Source of the DNA: Acidobacterium sp. S8
GTDB taxonomy: Bacteria > Acidobacteriota > Terriglobia > Terriglobales > Acidobacteriaceae
NCBI RefSeq assembly: GCF_009765985.1
Contig: NZ_LMUM01000028.1
Location: forward strand, 163,467 to 227,466
Reading direction: 5' to 3'
Length of the DNA stretch: 64,000 bases
Shown: in pieces, positions 53,233 to 62,580 of the stretch
How the letters are laid out: each line of letters starts with the position of its first letter
Numbering within the stretch: position 1 is the first letter of the stretch
The notes under the pieces: model-generated
Databases searched by the model: none
What the model saw: the letters and a program-made list of their open reading frames with translations, nothing else
Told to the model about the DNA's origin: nothing
Made by a program: the position numbers and the translations under genes

Positions 53233-54405
53233 ATGACTTATAACCCGACACGTCGCAGTTTTCTTATTGCCAGCGGACTCACCGCACTCGCCTCAACCAG
53301 AGCATTCGGCGCAAACGACACGATCCGCATTGGAGTGATCGGTAACGGCGGACGTATGCAGTCTCTTCTCGATGCTGCCGAGAAGGTCGGCCCTTGTGAG
53401 ATTGTGGCGGTCAGCGACGTCTACGGGCCTCGGCGGGATGCGATTAAAGAACGGCCGAATGCGACAGCGGCTACGGCCCATTTGGATTACCACGAGGTGC
53501 TGGCGAAAGATATCGACGCGGTTTTCATTGCCTCGCCCGATCACTGGCATGTACGGATGGCCGTGGATGCGCTGGCTGCGGGCAAAGATGTGTATCTGGA
53601 AAAGCCGGTGACGCACACGCTTGAAGAGGGCGCCACGCTGACACATGCGGTCCGTTCAGGAAAACAGATTCTGCAATGCGGCATGCAGCAGCGCAGCTGG
53701 AGTCATTTTCGTGATGCGGTCGATCTGATTCAGGGGGGCAGCCTGGGGCGGGTTCCGCAGGTGCGGACTTACTGGTGGCAGAACTATGAGGGTGGCAAGC
53801 CACCGAAGCCAGTCGATACGCAGGCGCTGGACTGGAAGCAGTGGCTTGGTGGCGCTCCGGATCAGCCGTTCAGCGAAGAGAAATTTTATCGCTGGCGCTG
53901 GTTCTGGAACTTTGGCGGCGGTGCGATGACTGATTTGTTTACGCACTGGATTGACGTTGTGCATTGGGCGATGAAGACCGATCAGCCGCACGTGGCGCAG
54001 ATGCTGGGAGACAAGTACATCTTTGAGCAATGGGATTGCCCGGATACGGTGCAGGCGGCGTTTCGCTATTCCGGCTTTGATGTTGTCTACGAGGGCATGA
54101 TGGCCTCTTCGATTGATGACGGGGGGCTCGAATTTCGCGGTACGGAGGCGACGCTGAAGATCAATCGCGGCGGCTTCGGTGTCTATCGCGAGGGTGTGCA
54201 GGGGAATCAGAATCCTGTACTCAAGGCGGACAGCTTTCGAGACGGAACCATTACGCACGTGCAGAATTTCTTTGAGTGCATGCGTACGCGTAAAGAGCCA
54301 AACGCTCCAGTCGAGGCTGGGGTGGGTGCGGCGCGCGCCGGGCATATCGGCAATCTCGCCTATCGCGGCAAGGGACAGATTACCTGGCCGGTGAAAAATG
54401 CGTAA
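53233..54405 (+). CDS. Tat-exported Gfo/Idh/MocA family oxidoreductase
   Basis: A 390-residue oxidoreductase. Residues 1-27 are a Tat signal (NPTRRSFLIASGLTALAS). Seen: Rossmann strand IRIGVIGNGGRMQSLL, ASPDHWHVRMAVDALAAGKDVYLEKPVTHT (DHWH and the EKP catalytic Lys), then the alpha/beta domain with MTDLFTHWIDVVHWAMKTDQPH and GGLEFRGTEATLKINRGG. It is a distinct family member from the protein at 3634 (shorter, different C-terminus). Presumed periplasmic sugar or sugar-acid oxidoreductase with a tightly bound dinucleotide; substrate unknown. It lies alone, with a CCTTTCGC repeat behind it. Confidence 0.89.
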   Translation: MTYNPTRRSFLIASGLTALASTRAFGANDTIRIGVIGNGGRMQSLLDAAEKVGPCEIVAVSDVYGPRRDAIKERPNATAATAHLDYHEVLAKDIDAVFIASPDHWHVRMAVDALAAGKDVYLEKPVTHTLEEGATLTHAVRSGKQILQCGMQQRSWSHFRDAVDLIQGGSLGRVPQVRTYWWQNYEGGKPPKPVDTQALDWKQWLGGAPDQPFSEEKFYRWRWFWNFGGGAMTDLFTHWIDVVHWAMKTDQPHVAQMLGDKYIFEQWDCPDTVQAAFRYSGFDVVYEGMMASSIDDGGLEFRGTEATLKINRGGFGVYREGVQGNQNPVLKADSFRDGTITHVQNFFECMRTRKEPNAPVEAGVGAARAGHIGNLAYRGKGQITWPVKNA

Positions 54406-54433
54406 GTTTGTTTGCGCGGTTTGAGTGTGTGGG

Positions 54434-54474
54434 ATCCCACCCTTTCGCAAAAAGCGCGAAAGGATGGGGCACCC
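54434..54474 (+). repeat. CCTTTCGC-type palindromic repeat
   Basis: ATCCCACCCTTTCGC, a short A-rich loop, then GCGCGAAAGGATGGGGCACCC split by one G. It lies between the converging Gfo/Idh/MocA and TetR genes, a position suited to terminating both. Confidence 0.75.
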
Positions 54475-54510
54475 AGAATGGTGATTGTCGCTCAGGCCGT
54501 TCTGAAACGA

Positions 54511-55134
54511 TTATTTTCGGGCGGTTTTTACCGGCTTGCTTTTTGTTCCGGGTTTGGGCAGAAGTTCGGCGCTGGTTCTGCGCATGGCCTCGGTCAGGCT
54601 GCGCGCAGAAAGTGCCTGTTTTGGATAGATGAGAAACTGCGCGATGAGACCAGTGAGCAGCGCATGGTAGAAGGCTCCCATGGTATTTGCCGTCTGCTCG
54701 TCCATCGAGCTTTCTTCCACATTAAGGAATAAGGCTGCCAAACCTGCCCACGCCTGTTGCATGTTTTTTCCGAGAACGCGACGAAGGTCAGGCAGACGAT
54801 CGGCATGCGCAAAAAGCTCGAAATTTGCCACCCACAGTGGGCGGTGAGTTTCAAAGGTCTCGATCAAGCGCTTCCATATCGTCTCGAATCTCTCGGCAGG
54901 CGCGGCTTTGGGACGAATGGCGGATTGCAGAGCGCGGTGGAAGTCCTGTTCCCAATCTCCAATAGCGAGCATCAGCGCTTCGGTGAGGAGCGCATCTTTC
55001 GAGCCGAAGTGATATCCGATAGCAGCGAGACTTACGCCGGCTTTTGAGGCGATATCACGAGCGGTTGTGAGTACATAACCCTTCTCAAGCAGGCAAGTCT
55101 TGGCCGCCTGCAATAAAGCTTCACGATTTCCCAT
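54511..55134 (-). CDS. TetR-family transcriptional repressor
   Basis: A 207-residue repressor. Helix-turn-helix: GYVLTTARDIASKAGVSLAAIGYHFGSKDALLTEAL (residues 19-54), the strongest TetR signature. The C-terminal ligand domain is helical (RFETIWKRLIETFETHRPLW ... DLRRVLGKNMQQAWAGLAALF), ending with a Lys-rich tail. The gene is divergent from an FAD monooxygenase, with a long inverted repeat between them, so it most likely represses both and is released by the monooxygenase substrate. Confidence 0.94.
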   Translation of the reverse strand: MGNREALLQAAKTCLLEKGYVLTTARDIASKAGVSLAAIGYHFGSKDALLTEALMLAIGDWEQDFHRALQSAIRPKAAPAERFETIWKRLIETFETHRPLWVANFELFAHADRLPDLRRVLGKNMQQAWAGLAALFLNVEESSMDEQTANTMGAFYHALLTGLIAQFLIYPKQALSARSLTEAMRRTSAELLPKPGTKSKPVKTARK

Positions 55135-55158
55135 GAGTACAGTTTATTTGGATTTGAA

Positions 55159-55210
55159 CGTTTGTGTCATACAAACGTATAGTACAAATGTCTAATACAT
55201 TTGTACTATA
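55159..55210 (+). promoter_or_regulatory. TetR operator region (two adjoining inverted repeats)
   Basis: The main site has perfect 13-bp arms, TATAGTACAAATG (55178-55190) and its complement (55198-55210), around TCTAATA. Next to it CGTTTGT (55159-55165) and ACAAACG (55171-55177) form a second, shorter repeat. Both lie in the 89 nt between the divergent start codons, where an operator for the TetR protein is expected. Confidence 0.8.
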
Positions 55211-55223
55211 CCGAGGTTTGATC

Positions 55224-56393
55224 TTGAAGAATCACAATATCCTCATCTCCGGAGCCAGCATTGCGGGGCCGGCTTTGGCTTTCTGGCTGAGCCGTTACGG
55301 CTTTCATCTCACTATCGTGGAGCGTGCGTGCTCGGTGCGGCCCGGCGGCTACGCTGTGGATTTTCGTGGTGCGTCTCTCCGGGTGTTGGAGCGCATGGGC
55401 ATAAGGTCAGAGATAGAGAGAATGCAGACCCGCACGGGAGCGATCACGATTGTGGATAGTGAGAACCGGAAGATTGCAAGCATGCCCGACGGCTTTACCA
55501 GCGGTGAGCTTGAGATCATGCGTGGCGATCTCGCCCACATTCTCTACGAGCACACTCGGCGGGATGCGGAATACATCTTCGACGATTCCGTTACGAGCTT
55601 TTCGCCGAAGGATGACGGGATAGAGGTGAGCTTTCAGCGCAGCCAGCGGCGTACTTTCGATCTGGTGATTGGGGCGGATGGATTGCATTCCAAGGTCCGC
55701 GCACTGGCATTTGGTGAAGAGTCCCGCTTTCTGCACCATCTGGGCTATTACATTTCGATCTTCACGATTCCCAATTACATGAAGCTGGACCGCACAGGGC
55801 TCTACCACGGCACGGTTGGAAAGAAGGTGGGCATTTTCGGACGAGATCACGAGACGGCTACGGCGTCTTTCTTCTTCGATTCGCCGATTCTGGAATACGA
55901 CCGCCGCGATGCTGCGCAACAGCAGAAGATCCTTCGCGATCGATTTGCGAATGAGGCGTGGGAGGTGCCACGCCTGCTGGAGTTGCTGGAGGGCGCGCCG
56001 GATTTCTATTTCGATTCGGTCAGCCAGATCAAGATGAACCGGTGGTCAGATGGAAGAACTGCTTTGCTGGGAGATGCAGCCTGGTGCCCATCTCCGCTTT
56101 CGGGTATGGGAACGGGAATGGCCATGGTGGGCGCGTACATTCTGGCGGGAGAGCTGAAGCAGGCGGAAGGAGATTATACGGTTGCATTTCCGGTATACGA
56201 ATCCCTGATGCGGGAGTTCACAGGCCGCTGCCAGAAGCTGGCCGAAGGTGCGGACTGGTTTGTACCTCGCAGCCGTTGGAAGCTGTGGCTGAGTACACAG
56301 ATGTGGCGCGTGCTGCCGCATACGTCGTGGAAAAACATGATGATCGAGATCCCGTTGAAGGTTGGGAACTCGATCATCCTTAAGGATTACTGA
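55224..56393 (+). CDS. FAD-dependent monooxygenase (TetX/PHBH-like)
   Basis: A 389-residue class A flavoprotein monooxygenase. I place the start at TTG 55224 with CGAGG 7 nt ahead, because the upstream ATGs (55164, 55188) lie inside the operator repeats. Seen: FAD motif HNILISGASIAGPALAFWLSRYGF, VERACSVRPGGYAVDFRG, the NAD(P)H/FAD-contact DLVIGADGLHSKVR, and GRTALLGDAAWCPSPLSGMGTGMAMVGAYILAGEL (the GD motif). The group includes tetracycline-inactivating and aromatic hydroxylases. The TetR pairing suggests detoxification of an antibiotic or aromatic compound; the substrate is inferred only. Confidence 0.9.
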   Translation: MKNHNILISGASIAGPALAFWLSRYGFHLTIVERACSVRPGGYAVDFRGASLRVLERMGIRSEIERMQTRTGAITIVDSENRKIASMPDGFTSGELEIMRGDLAHILYEHTRRDAEYIFDDSVTSFSPKDDGIEVSFQRSQRRTFDLVIGADGLHSKVRALAFGEESRFLHHLGYYISIFTIPNYMKLDRTGLYHGTVGKKVGIFGRDHETATASFFFDSPILEYDRRDAAQQQKILRDRFANEAWEVPRLLELLEGAPDFYFDSVSQIKMNRWSDGRTALLGDAAWCPSPLSGMGTGMAMVGAYILAGELKQAEGDYTVAFPVYESLMREFTGRCQKLAEGADWFVPRSRWKLWLSTQMWRVLPHTSWKNMMIEIPLKVGNSIILKDY

Positions 56394-58816
56394 TCGCGGA
56401 GTGTCTCCATTGGATCGAGGCGTGAAGCGCGCCATGCGGGGGCGAAGCTGGCTAATGCGGAGACGGCCAGCAGGACCACGCTGACAACGGTGAAGGTGAC
56501 GAGATCGAGTGGCTTGATTCCGTAAAGCAGATGCGTCAACAGTCGCGTGAGCAGTGCGGATGCTACGAGGCCGATACCAAGACCGATAGCGGCGAGGCGC
56601 AGCCCGCGGCGCAGAATCATATGCAGCATGTCTGACCTCTGCGCGCCGATGGCCATGCGCAGACCGATTTCAAAGGTGCGCTGCGTGACTATGTAGGAGA
56701 GCAGGCCGTAGAGTCCGATGGTTGAGAGCAGGAGGGCGATTCCGGCAAAGAGCGAAAGCAGGACTGTCTCAAAGCGCTGCTGTGCTGAGGATTTGGAGAC
56801 GTATGTCTCGAGCGGCGAAACGTTGTAGACAGGAATGGTCGAATCGATTTGCGAGACGGCATTGCGGATGGCCGCTTCGATGCCCTCAGCATTGCCTTTG
56901 GTGCGAATGGTGAAGTAGGGATTCGTAATTACAGCCTGCGAATAGGGCAGATAGTATTCAGGCTGTGCGTCCGCTGTCAGGCCCTGCCGTTTGATATTGC
57001 TGACCACGCCGACGATCTCGCGCATGGGACGGCTGATGGTTCCATCGCCCAGATCGGATTTCATGTGCTGGCCGAGCGGGTTCTGGCCGGGAAAATATTT
57101 TTTAGCAAATGCCTGATTGACGATGATGACCGGATTGCTCCTGGTCTGATCCTGCTGGGTGAAAGTGCGACCCGAGATAAGCGGGATGCGCATGGTTTCA
57201 AAATAACCGGGCATGGTTATGGAGATTGATTCATTCGGCTCGTCGCCCTTGGCTACGGGCCTGCCTTCGATGCTGAAGGAGACGGAGGCGTAGCTGTCGG
57301 AAAGCGGTAAGGGCCAGCCTGCGGAGAGGGCCTGCACGCCGGGCTGCGTCGAAAGCTTTTCCATCACTTGCTGGTAAAGCTGGAAGTGCGCGTCGTGCTG
57401 GTAGCGGCCATCGAAGGGAACCCCCAGGCGTGCGGTAAGCACATGATTCGCATCGAATCCAGGATCGATGTGCATAACGCGGATGAAGCTGCGGATGAGT
57501 AATCCGGAGCCGACGAGCAACACCAGGCCGATGGCAGTCTGCGCGACGACGAGGCCGCTTTGCAGGCTGTGACGCGCGCGTCCGCTGCTGAGGCTGCGTG
57601 AGCCTTCGCGGAGGGCGGACGACGGCTCAATCTGGGCCATGCGCCATGCTGGCAGCAGACCGAAGAGAATTCCAGTGAGAACGGATATGGCGACGGTGAA
57701 AATAACTACAGGACCGTTCACGGAAACCTGCGCCAGTCGCGGGATTTCAAGCGGGAGCAGAGTCAGCATGGCCTTGAGCATGCCATTTGCCAGCACGACG
57801 CCGGCGATGCCTCCGCAGAGGGAGAGAATGACGGATTCGGAGAGCATCTGGCGGAGAATTTCGTTGCGGCTGGCTCCGATGGCGGCGCGCAAGGCGAACT
57901 CAGCATGACGCTGCGAGGCTCGTGCCAGCAACAGACCCGCGACGTTGGCGCAGGCAATCAGCAGTACGAGTACAACGGCGGCAAAGAGCACGCGCAGGGC
58001 GACCCGCGTATCGCCGACCAGATGGTCGAGTTCGGGGACAGCCTCGGCCGAGGTGTACCACTTGTTGGTGTCAGGATATTGCTTCGCAAGGTTTCTCGCG
58101 ATGACGGAGAGGTCGGCCCGAGCCTGCTGCAAGGTCACGCCGGGTTTCAGCCGTCCGATAATATGCAATCCATCATCGCCGCGCTGGCCCGTGGTCGGAT
58201 CGGCGCCGCTGGCATCCTGAGCAAGAGAGAGAAAGATCTGGGGCGTTGGAGTGTCCAAAAGAAACTGATAGGTTTCGGGCAGGACTCCGGCCACGGTGTA
58301 GTCGTTGTCGCCCAGCCGGATGGAGTGGCCGACGATATTTTTATCTGAGCTGAAAGAGGCCTGCCACAGGGCGTAGCTGAGGATCACGGCGCGGTTTCCG
58401 GGCTTTTCTTCGTCCCAGTGGAAGCCTCTGCCGAGCATGGGAGAAACGCCCATGACCTGGAAGAAGTTCGAAGAGACGGTCTGCGCGTCCAGCAATTGCG
58501 GCTCGCCGTTCTTCTGCAGTGTTACGCTGGCTCCTCGATACGAGACGAGGCCCGTGAGGGTGTGATTCTGCGCGCGCCAGTCGAAGTAATCGGGATAACT
58601 GAGCGACTCGGCCACGGTACCGGGCAGGGAGTGGTCCTGCTGGGTGATCCACACGAGCTGGTCCGGCTGGGGAAAGGGAAGCGGACGCAGCAGAACCGCA
58701 TAGACAAGGCTGAAGATCGCAGTCGTAGCCCCTATGCCGATGGCGAGCGTGAGGACAGCGGTAAAAGCAAAGCCCGGATTCTTGCGGAGTTGGCGGAGGG
58801 CATAGCGGAAATACAT
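56387..58816 (-). CDS. Acidobacterial orphan permease (MacB/FtsX-type ABC permease, ADOP), second copy
   Basis: An 809-residue duplicated permease. GGGAGATCAG precedes the ATG at 58816, giving MYFRYALRQLRKNPGFAFTA; the frame runs 43 codons further upstream with no similarity. It has the same domain order as the protein at 41408: LRPLPFPQPDQLVWI, first FtsX block (LLIACANVAGLLLARASQRHAEFALRAAIGA), second periplasmic core, last FtsX block (GLLSYIVTQRTFEIGLRMAIGAQ ... FAPAWRASRLDPMETLRDQ). The two are clear paralogues but not recent duplicates. It has no ATPase partner nearby. Its end overlaps the 3' end of the convergent monooxygenase gene by 7 nt. Confidence 0.93.
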   Translation of the reverse strand: MYFRYALRQLRKNPGFAFTAVLTLAIGIGATTAIFSLVYAVLLRPLPFPQPDQLVWITQQDHSLPGTVAESLSYPDYFDWRAQNHTLTGLVSYRGASVTLQKNGEPQLLDAQTVSSNFFQVMGVSPMLGRGFHWDEEKPGNRAVILSYALWQASFSSDKNIVGHSIRLGDNDYTVAGVLPETYQFLLDTPTPQIFLSLAQDASGADPTTGQRGDDGLHIIGRLKPGVTLQQARADLSVIARNLAKQYPDTNKWYTSAEAVPELDHLVGDTRVALRVLFAAVVLVLLIACANVAGLLLARASQRHAEFALRAAIGASRNEILRQMLSESVILSLCGGIAGVVLANGMLKAMLTLLPLEIPRLAQVSVNGPVVIFTVAISVLTGILFGLLPAWRMAQIEPSSALREGSRSLSSGRARHSLQSGLVVAQTAIGLVLLVGSGLLIRSFIRVMHIDPGFDANHVLTARLGVPFDGRYQHDAHFQLYQQVMEKLSTQPGVQALSAGWPLPLSDSYASVSFSIEGRPVAKGDEPNESISITMPGYFETMRIPLISGRTFTQQDQTRSNPVIIVNQAFAKKYFPGQNPLGQHMKSDLGDGTISRPMREIVGVVSNIKRQGLTADAQPEYYLPYSQAVITNPYFTIRTKGNAEGIEAAIRNAVSQIDSTIPVYNVSPLETYVSKSSAQQRFETVLLSLFAGIALLLSTIGLYGLLSYIVTQRTFEIGLRMAIGAQRSDMLHMILRRGLRLAAIGLGIGLVASALLTRLLTHLLYGIKPLDLVTFTVVSVVLLAVSALASFAPAWRASRLDPMETLRDQ

Positions 58817-59251
58817 TTTCTGATCTCCCGTAGAGAAAGAAGCATATCGCTCGCCAAACTTATTGAGTTGTAAGCTATTGAAAATGCAGATCTTGCTATG
58901 GCTGGAGGTGGGCTCGGCGTCCGATTCCGAGACGTTCCTGTCCACAAATGGACGACAATAAGTGGCATTTGCGTGCGTTTTGGTGCAGTTTGGGGGCGAT
59001 TTGATAGTAGTACGACATCTTTGCTGTCCAGGACGCTTTGGAATACCGTGTATGCAATAACTGGAATGCTGTCTTGCTTCCCGACGAATTCTGAGAACTC
59101 TGGTCGTTTGAATATGTTGACGCGCCGGAGTCAGGAGAAAAGTCCTTTAGTGATACCAAAGCGAGTCAATGATTTGCCCACCAAAGGCTGACAAAAAGGC
59201 GCATACTAACGTCTATAGATGTGGGAGTGTGTGCTCCCGGAGAGTGCCGGT
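58817..59251 (+). other. Divergent intergenic region, no gene seen
   Basis: About 435 nt between the second orphan permease and the M48 protease. It must hold both promoters. I found no clear operator, hairpin or coding-like frame; composition is a little more AT-rich than the flanking genes. Confidence 0.5.
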
Positions 59252-60514
59252 ATGGCCGCGAATTCAGTGAAAAAGATAACAGCTCCGCAGCTGTTGCTTG
59301 CTGTGAGCCTGGTGTTAGCCCCGATGGCGTTGGCGCAGAGTACGAGCGCGAGCGGAAGTTCCGCACAGCCTCAGACGCAGAGTCAGACTCAGACCGCGCC
59401 TCCGGTAGCAGCCAGCCAGCCTTCGCCGCAGGACCAGACCACACCGAGCCAGCCTTCCGCGCAGGATAAGCAAAGCGCCGATACGCCAGCCGCCGCCAAA
59501 GACCAGAACAAAACCGATGCAGCTCCCGCGAACGCACCGCCGCCAAACACGGAGCCGGAAAAAGTGAACGTGAAGCCGGGCAGCGTGGATGATGTGAACG
59601 CCGTCGGCACGCGAAATATCGGTGGCCGAGGGGTGGGTAACTGGTACTCGACCGAAGGCGAGATCAAGATGGGCAAGCAGTACGCCGACGAGATCGAAAA
59701 GAGCACGAAGCTGATTACCGATCCGGTGGTGACGGAGTACATCAACCGTATCGGTCAGAACATCGTCAAGAATTCTGATTGCAAGGTGCCCTTCACGATC
59801 AAGGTCATCGACACCGATGAAATCAACGCGATGGCGCTGCCCGGCGGATTTTTCTACGTCAACTCGGGCCTGATTCTCGCTGCGGACGAAGAGGCAGAGC
59901 TGGCTGGTGTGATGGCGCATGAGACGGCGCACGTGTGCGCTCACCATGCTGCGCGCGAGATGACGCGCATGAACTACGTTCAGCTCGGCTCGATTCCGCT
60001 GATTATGATGACCGGTTACAGCTGGACCGGCTACGGTATTTATGAGGCGATCAACATTGCCATCCCGATGACGTTCCTGATGTTCTCGCGCGAGTTCGAG
60101 GGACAGGCGGACTATCTGGGTCTGCAATATATGTATCGTGCGGGGTACGATCCGCAGGCATTCGTCACCTTCTTTGAGAAGATCCAGAATCTGGAGAAGC
60201 AGAAGCCGGGCGCAGTGGCCAAGGCATTCTCAAACCATCCGCAGACTCCGGACCGCATTCAGCACACGCAAGAAGAGATTGCGAAGATTCTGCCAGCAAG
60301 GGATCAGTATCTTGTGACGACGTCAGAATTCGACGACGTGAAGGCAAGGCTGGCGCGCATTGAGAACAAGCGCAAGCTGATGGAGCCGAAGAATGGCAAG
60401 CCCACGCTGCGGCGCGTGGCTACCAACGATCCAAGCAATCCGAATAACCCCAATGCAACGCCGCAGACCGGCGACGATCGTCCTACGCTGCATCGGCGTG
60501 ACGATAACAACTAA
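59252..60514 (+). CDS. Exported M48-family metalloprotease
   Basis: A 420-residue protein. ATG 59252 gives a signal peptide (PQLLLAVSLVLAPMALAQ); an upstream ATG at 59219 would add 11 polar residues. Residues about 30-105 are a Ser/Gln/Pro/Thr-rich, probably disordered linker. The catalytic domain has HETAH at 223-227 (MAHETAHVCAHHAARE), the third zinc ligand in SREFEGQADYLGLQYM, and FSNHPQTPDRIQHTQ, all as in BepA/LoiP-type M48 proteases. A basic, Asn/Pro-rich tail ends the protein. It is probably a periplasmic quality-control protease for outer-membrane proteins. It lacks a TPR domain, unlike BepA. Confidence 0.92.
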   Translation: MAANSVKKITAPQLLLAVSLVLAPMALAQSTSASGSSAQPQTQSQTQTAPPVAASQPSPQDQTTPSQPSAQDKQSADTPAAAKDQNKTDAAPANAPPPNTEPEKVNVKPGSVDDVNAVGTRNIGGRGVGNWYSTEGEIKMGKQYADEIEKSTKLITDPVVTEYINRIGQNIVKNSDCKVPFTIKVIDTDEINAMALPGGFFYVNSGLILAADEEAELAGVMAHETAHVCAHHAAREMTRMNYVQLGSIPLIMMTGYSWTGYGIYEAINIAIPMTFLMFSREFEGQADYLGLQYMYRAGYDPQAFVTFFEKIQNLEKQKPGAVAKAFSNHPQTPDRIQHTQEEIAKILPARDQYLVTTSEFDDVKARLARIENKRKLMEPKNGKPTLRRVATNDPSNPNNPNATPQTGDDRPTLHRRDDNN

Positions 60515-60532
60515 TTAGGTTCTGCTGGTATG

Positions 60533-62365
60533 TCAGGCTCGGGCAGGCGTGCCGTCAAGAAGGCGCCGAAGCTCGTTTGCCAGAACGTCGGGTGGAACCG
60601 GCTTATAGAGAAATGAAGTATAGGGATCGGTAGCGACGCCTTTGGGATCGGCGTCGATGTGTCCACTGACGAGCAGAGCTTTCAGTTCAGGGCGAAGATG
60701 ACGCAGTCGAGCGATGACGTCCTGTCCGCTCATTCCCGGCATAATGGCATCGCTGATAATCGCGTCGAGCGATGACAACATCTGCCTGGCGATGTTGAGT
60801 CCTTCGAGTCCGTTGGCTGCCTGAATCACCTGATAGCCGCATGCCTGCAGCGTGTGGGCGAGCAGGTAACGGATGTGCAGGTCGTCTTCGATAAGCAGAA
60901 TGGTCTCGCTTCCAGATTCGATGGATGGCTGTTTCTTGAGCGAGGCTGGGGATGTATCCTTCTGGGCTACCAGTGGCAGAGATAGGGTAAACGTCGAGCC
61001 GGAAGCCTCCACCGATTCCACTGATACTGTTCCGCCCGCCTCGCGCACAATACCGTAGACAGTCGCGAGACCGAGACCTGTCCCTTTTCCTTCTTCCTTT
61101 GTGGTGAAGAAGGGCTCGAACAGGCGCTCCCGAACAGATGCGGGCATGCCGCAGCCGTTGTCCTGTACGCTGATGAGCGCATGACGGTACTGAGTGCGGC
61201 TGGTAATTGTGAGCGTGCCGCCATCCTGCATTGCGTCGCGGGCGTTGACGACAAGATTCATAAGGACCTGGCTGAAACGGTGCGGATCAATTTCGATACA
61301 CGCGTCGCCAGCTCCGGGATGAATTTCAAGAAAAATGGTGTCGCTGACCAGGCGGCGAAGCATCGTTTCGTCATCGCTCAGCAGGTCATCGACGCGCACG
61401 GTGCGAGGCTGGCTGATCTGTTTTCTGCTGAAAGCCAGCAATTGCTGCGTGAGCCGCGCAGCGCGCTCGCCTGCGCGATAGATCTCGGTCGACATGCGCC
61501 TGAGACGCTCATTGGGCGGCAGCTCCTGTTCGAGGATACGGGCATAACCGTTCATGACCGAGAGGATGTTGTTAAAGTCGTGCGCAATGCCGCCTGCCAG
61601 CCTGCCGATGGCTTCCATTTTCTGCGCATGACGAAACTGTTCTTCGAGAGCGCGACGCTCGGTAATGTCATGCAGCAGGACGGTGAATCCGCAGAACTGG
61701 CCGTCGGCTTCGATATCGGGCGTGTAAGTTGCGTCGATGATTCGCTTCTTGCCGCGAACCATGATCGTCTTTTCAAAATGAGCGGCGTGGCCATTTGACA
61801 CCTGCGCCCATGCGCGACGCACATCTGCCTCGTATTGCTTACCGTCGCCCCGGACCACGAAGTATTCAAATTCGAGTTTTACGACTTCATCGCGCGAGAT
61901 ATCGAACCAGTCTTCAAAGGCGCGATTAGCTCGGCGGCATTTGCCTTGCTTGTCGACATAGAGCAGTGCGACGGGCAGCTGATCGGTGAGGGCCCGCAGC
62001 TCCGCTTCGCTTTGCCGAAGCGCTTCGTTCGCCTGTACGGTTTCCGTCAGATCGGTAACGGTAACAATGCGGGCGGGACGTGAAGCGAACTCTGTCGGAT
62101 AGGAAGTGACACGCACGAAGTGTTCGGATCCGTCCTTGTAAATATGCGGCCAAGGCCCGGAGGAGAGCTGAACGCCGCCTCGTTTCGCATTCGTGCGCAC
62201 AGACTCTATGTCCTCTTCAGGACGGATGTCGAGAACGGTCATGCTGAGGAATTCTTCGCGGGTCCAACCGTAAACCTGAATAGCTGCTGCATTGACTTCG
62301 AGAAAATGGAAATTCTCCAGGTCGTAAATCCACATCGGGTTGGGGTGGTCGTAGAAAAAATCCAA
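60533..62365 (-). CDS. Soluble PAS-PAS hybrid histidine kinase with receiver
   Basis: About 610 residues from TTG 62365. No signal peptide or membrane helix, so a cytosolic sensor. PAS1 about 1-108 (DHPNPMWIYDLENFHFLEVN), PAS2 about 118-236, HisKA with His262 (EAIGRLAGGIAHDFNNILSV), HATPase about 365-470 (N-box LVVNARDAM, DNGCGMP, GKGTGLGLATVYGIV), and a receiver about 485-605 with Asp539 (IISDAIMPGMSG). Such CckA/NtrB-like hybrid kinases often pass the phosphate to a separate histidine phosphotransferase, not seen here. No adjacent regulator gene, so the target is unknown. An in-frame stop just upstream limits how much longer it can be. Confidence 0.92.
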   Translation of the reverse strand: MDFFYDHPNPMWIYDLENFHFLEVNAAAIQVYGWTREEFLSMTVLDIRPEEDIESVRTNAKRGGVQLSSGPWPHIYKDGSEHFVRVTSYPTEFASRPARIVTVTDLTETVQANEALRQSEAELRALTDQLPVALLYVDKQGKCRRANRAFEDWFDISRDEVVKLEFEYFVVRGDGKQYEADVRRAWAQVSNGHAAHFEKTIMVRGKKRIIDATYTPDIEADGQFCGFTVLLHDITERRALEEQFRHAQKMEAIGRLAGGIAHDFNNILSVMNGYARILEQELPPNERLRRMSTEIYRAGERAARLTQQLLAFSRKQISQPRTVRVDDLLSDDETMLRRLVSDTIFLEIHPGAGDACIEIDPHRFSQVLMNLVVNARDAMQDGGTLTITSRTQYRHALISVQDNGCGMPASVRERLFEPFFTTKEEGKGTGLGLATVYGIVREAGGTVSVESVEASGSTFTLSLPLVAQKDTSPASLKKQPSIESGSETILLIEDDLHIRYLLAHTLQACGYQVIQAANGLEGLNIARQMLSSLDAIISDAIMPGMSGQDVIARLRHLRPELKALLVSGHIDADPKGVATDPYTSFLYKPVPPDVLANELRRLLDGTPARA

Positions 62366-62516
62366 AAAGCGCCTCGCGCTCAGTAATTCCAGGATGGCTT
62401 AACGCATGAGATCAACATTGCTTATGTGGTGATCAAAACATGAATGTACCACGGGGTATCTGTGATTGGAAATGAGCGAGAGAGAGCTGCATCGACTGAT
62501 TTACGAGGGGTGGGAT

Positions 62517-62560
62517 TCCGGTGTCCCGTCCCTTCGTGAAAAGTAAGATGGGACACCGGA
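62517..62560 (-). terminator. Hairpin behind the MFS sugar porter
   Basis: Arms TCCGGTGTCCC (62517-62527) and GGGACACCGGA (62550-62560) around a partly paired centre with CCCTTCG...AAGATG. It lies 20 nt beyond the porter stop codon on the minus strand. The outline resembles the CCTTTCGC repeats, but the sequence is different. Confidence 0.55.
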
Positions 62561-62580
62561 GATAGCTGGTGAAGCGGATG

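Noticed and set aside
52964-53251. A 95-codon minus-strand frame across repeat copy B.
   Set aside because: It runs through two repeat elements and starts inside the leader of the next gene. I treat it as repeat sequence, though block 1 may be a remnant of a gene.
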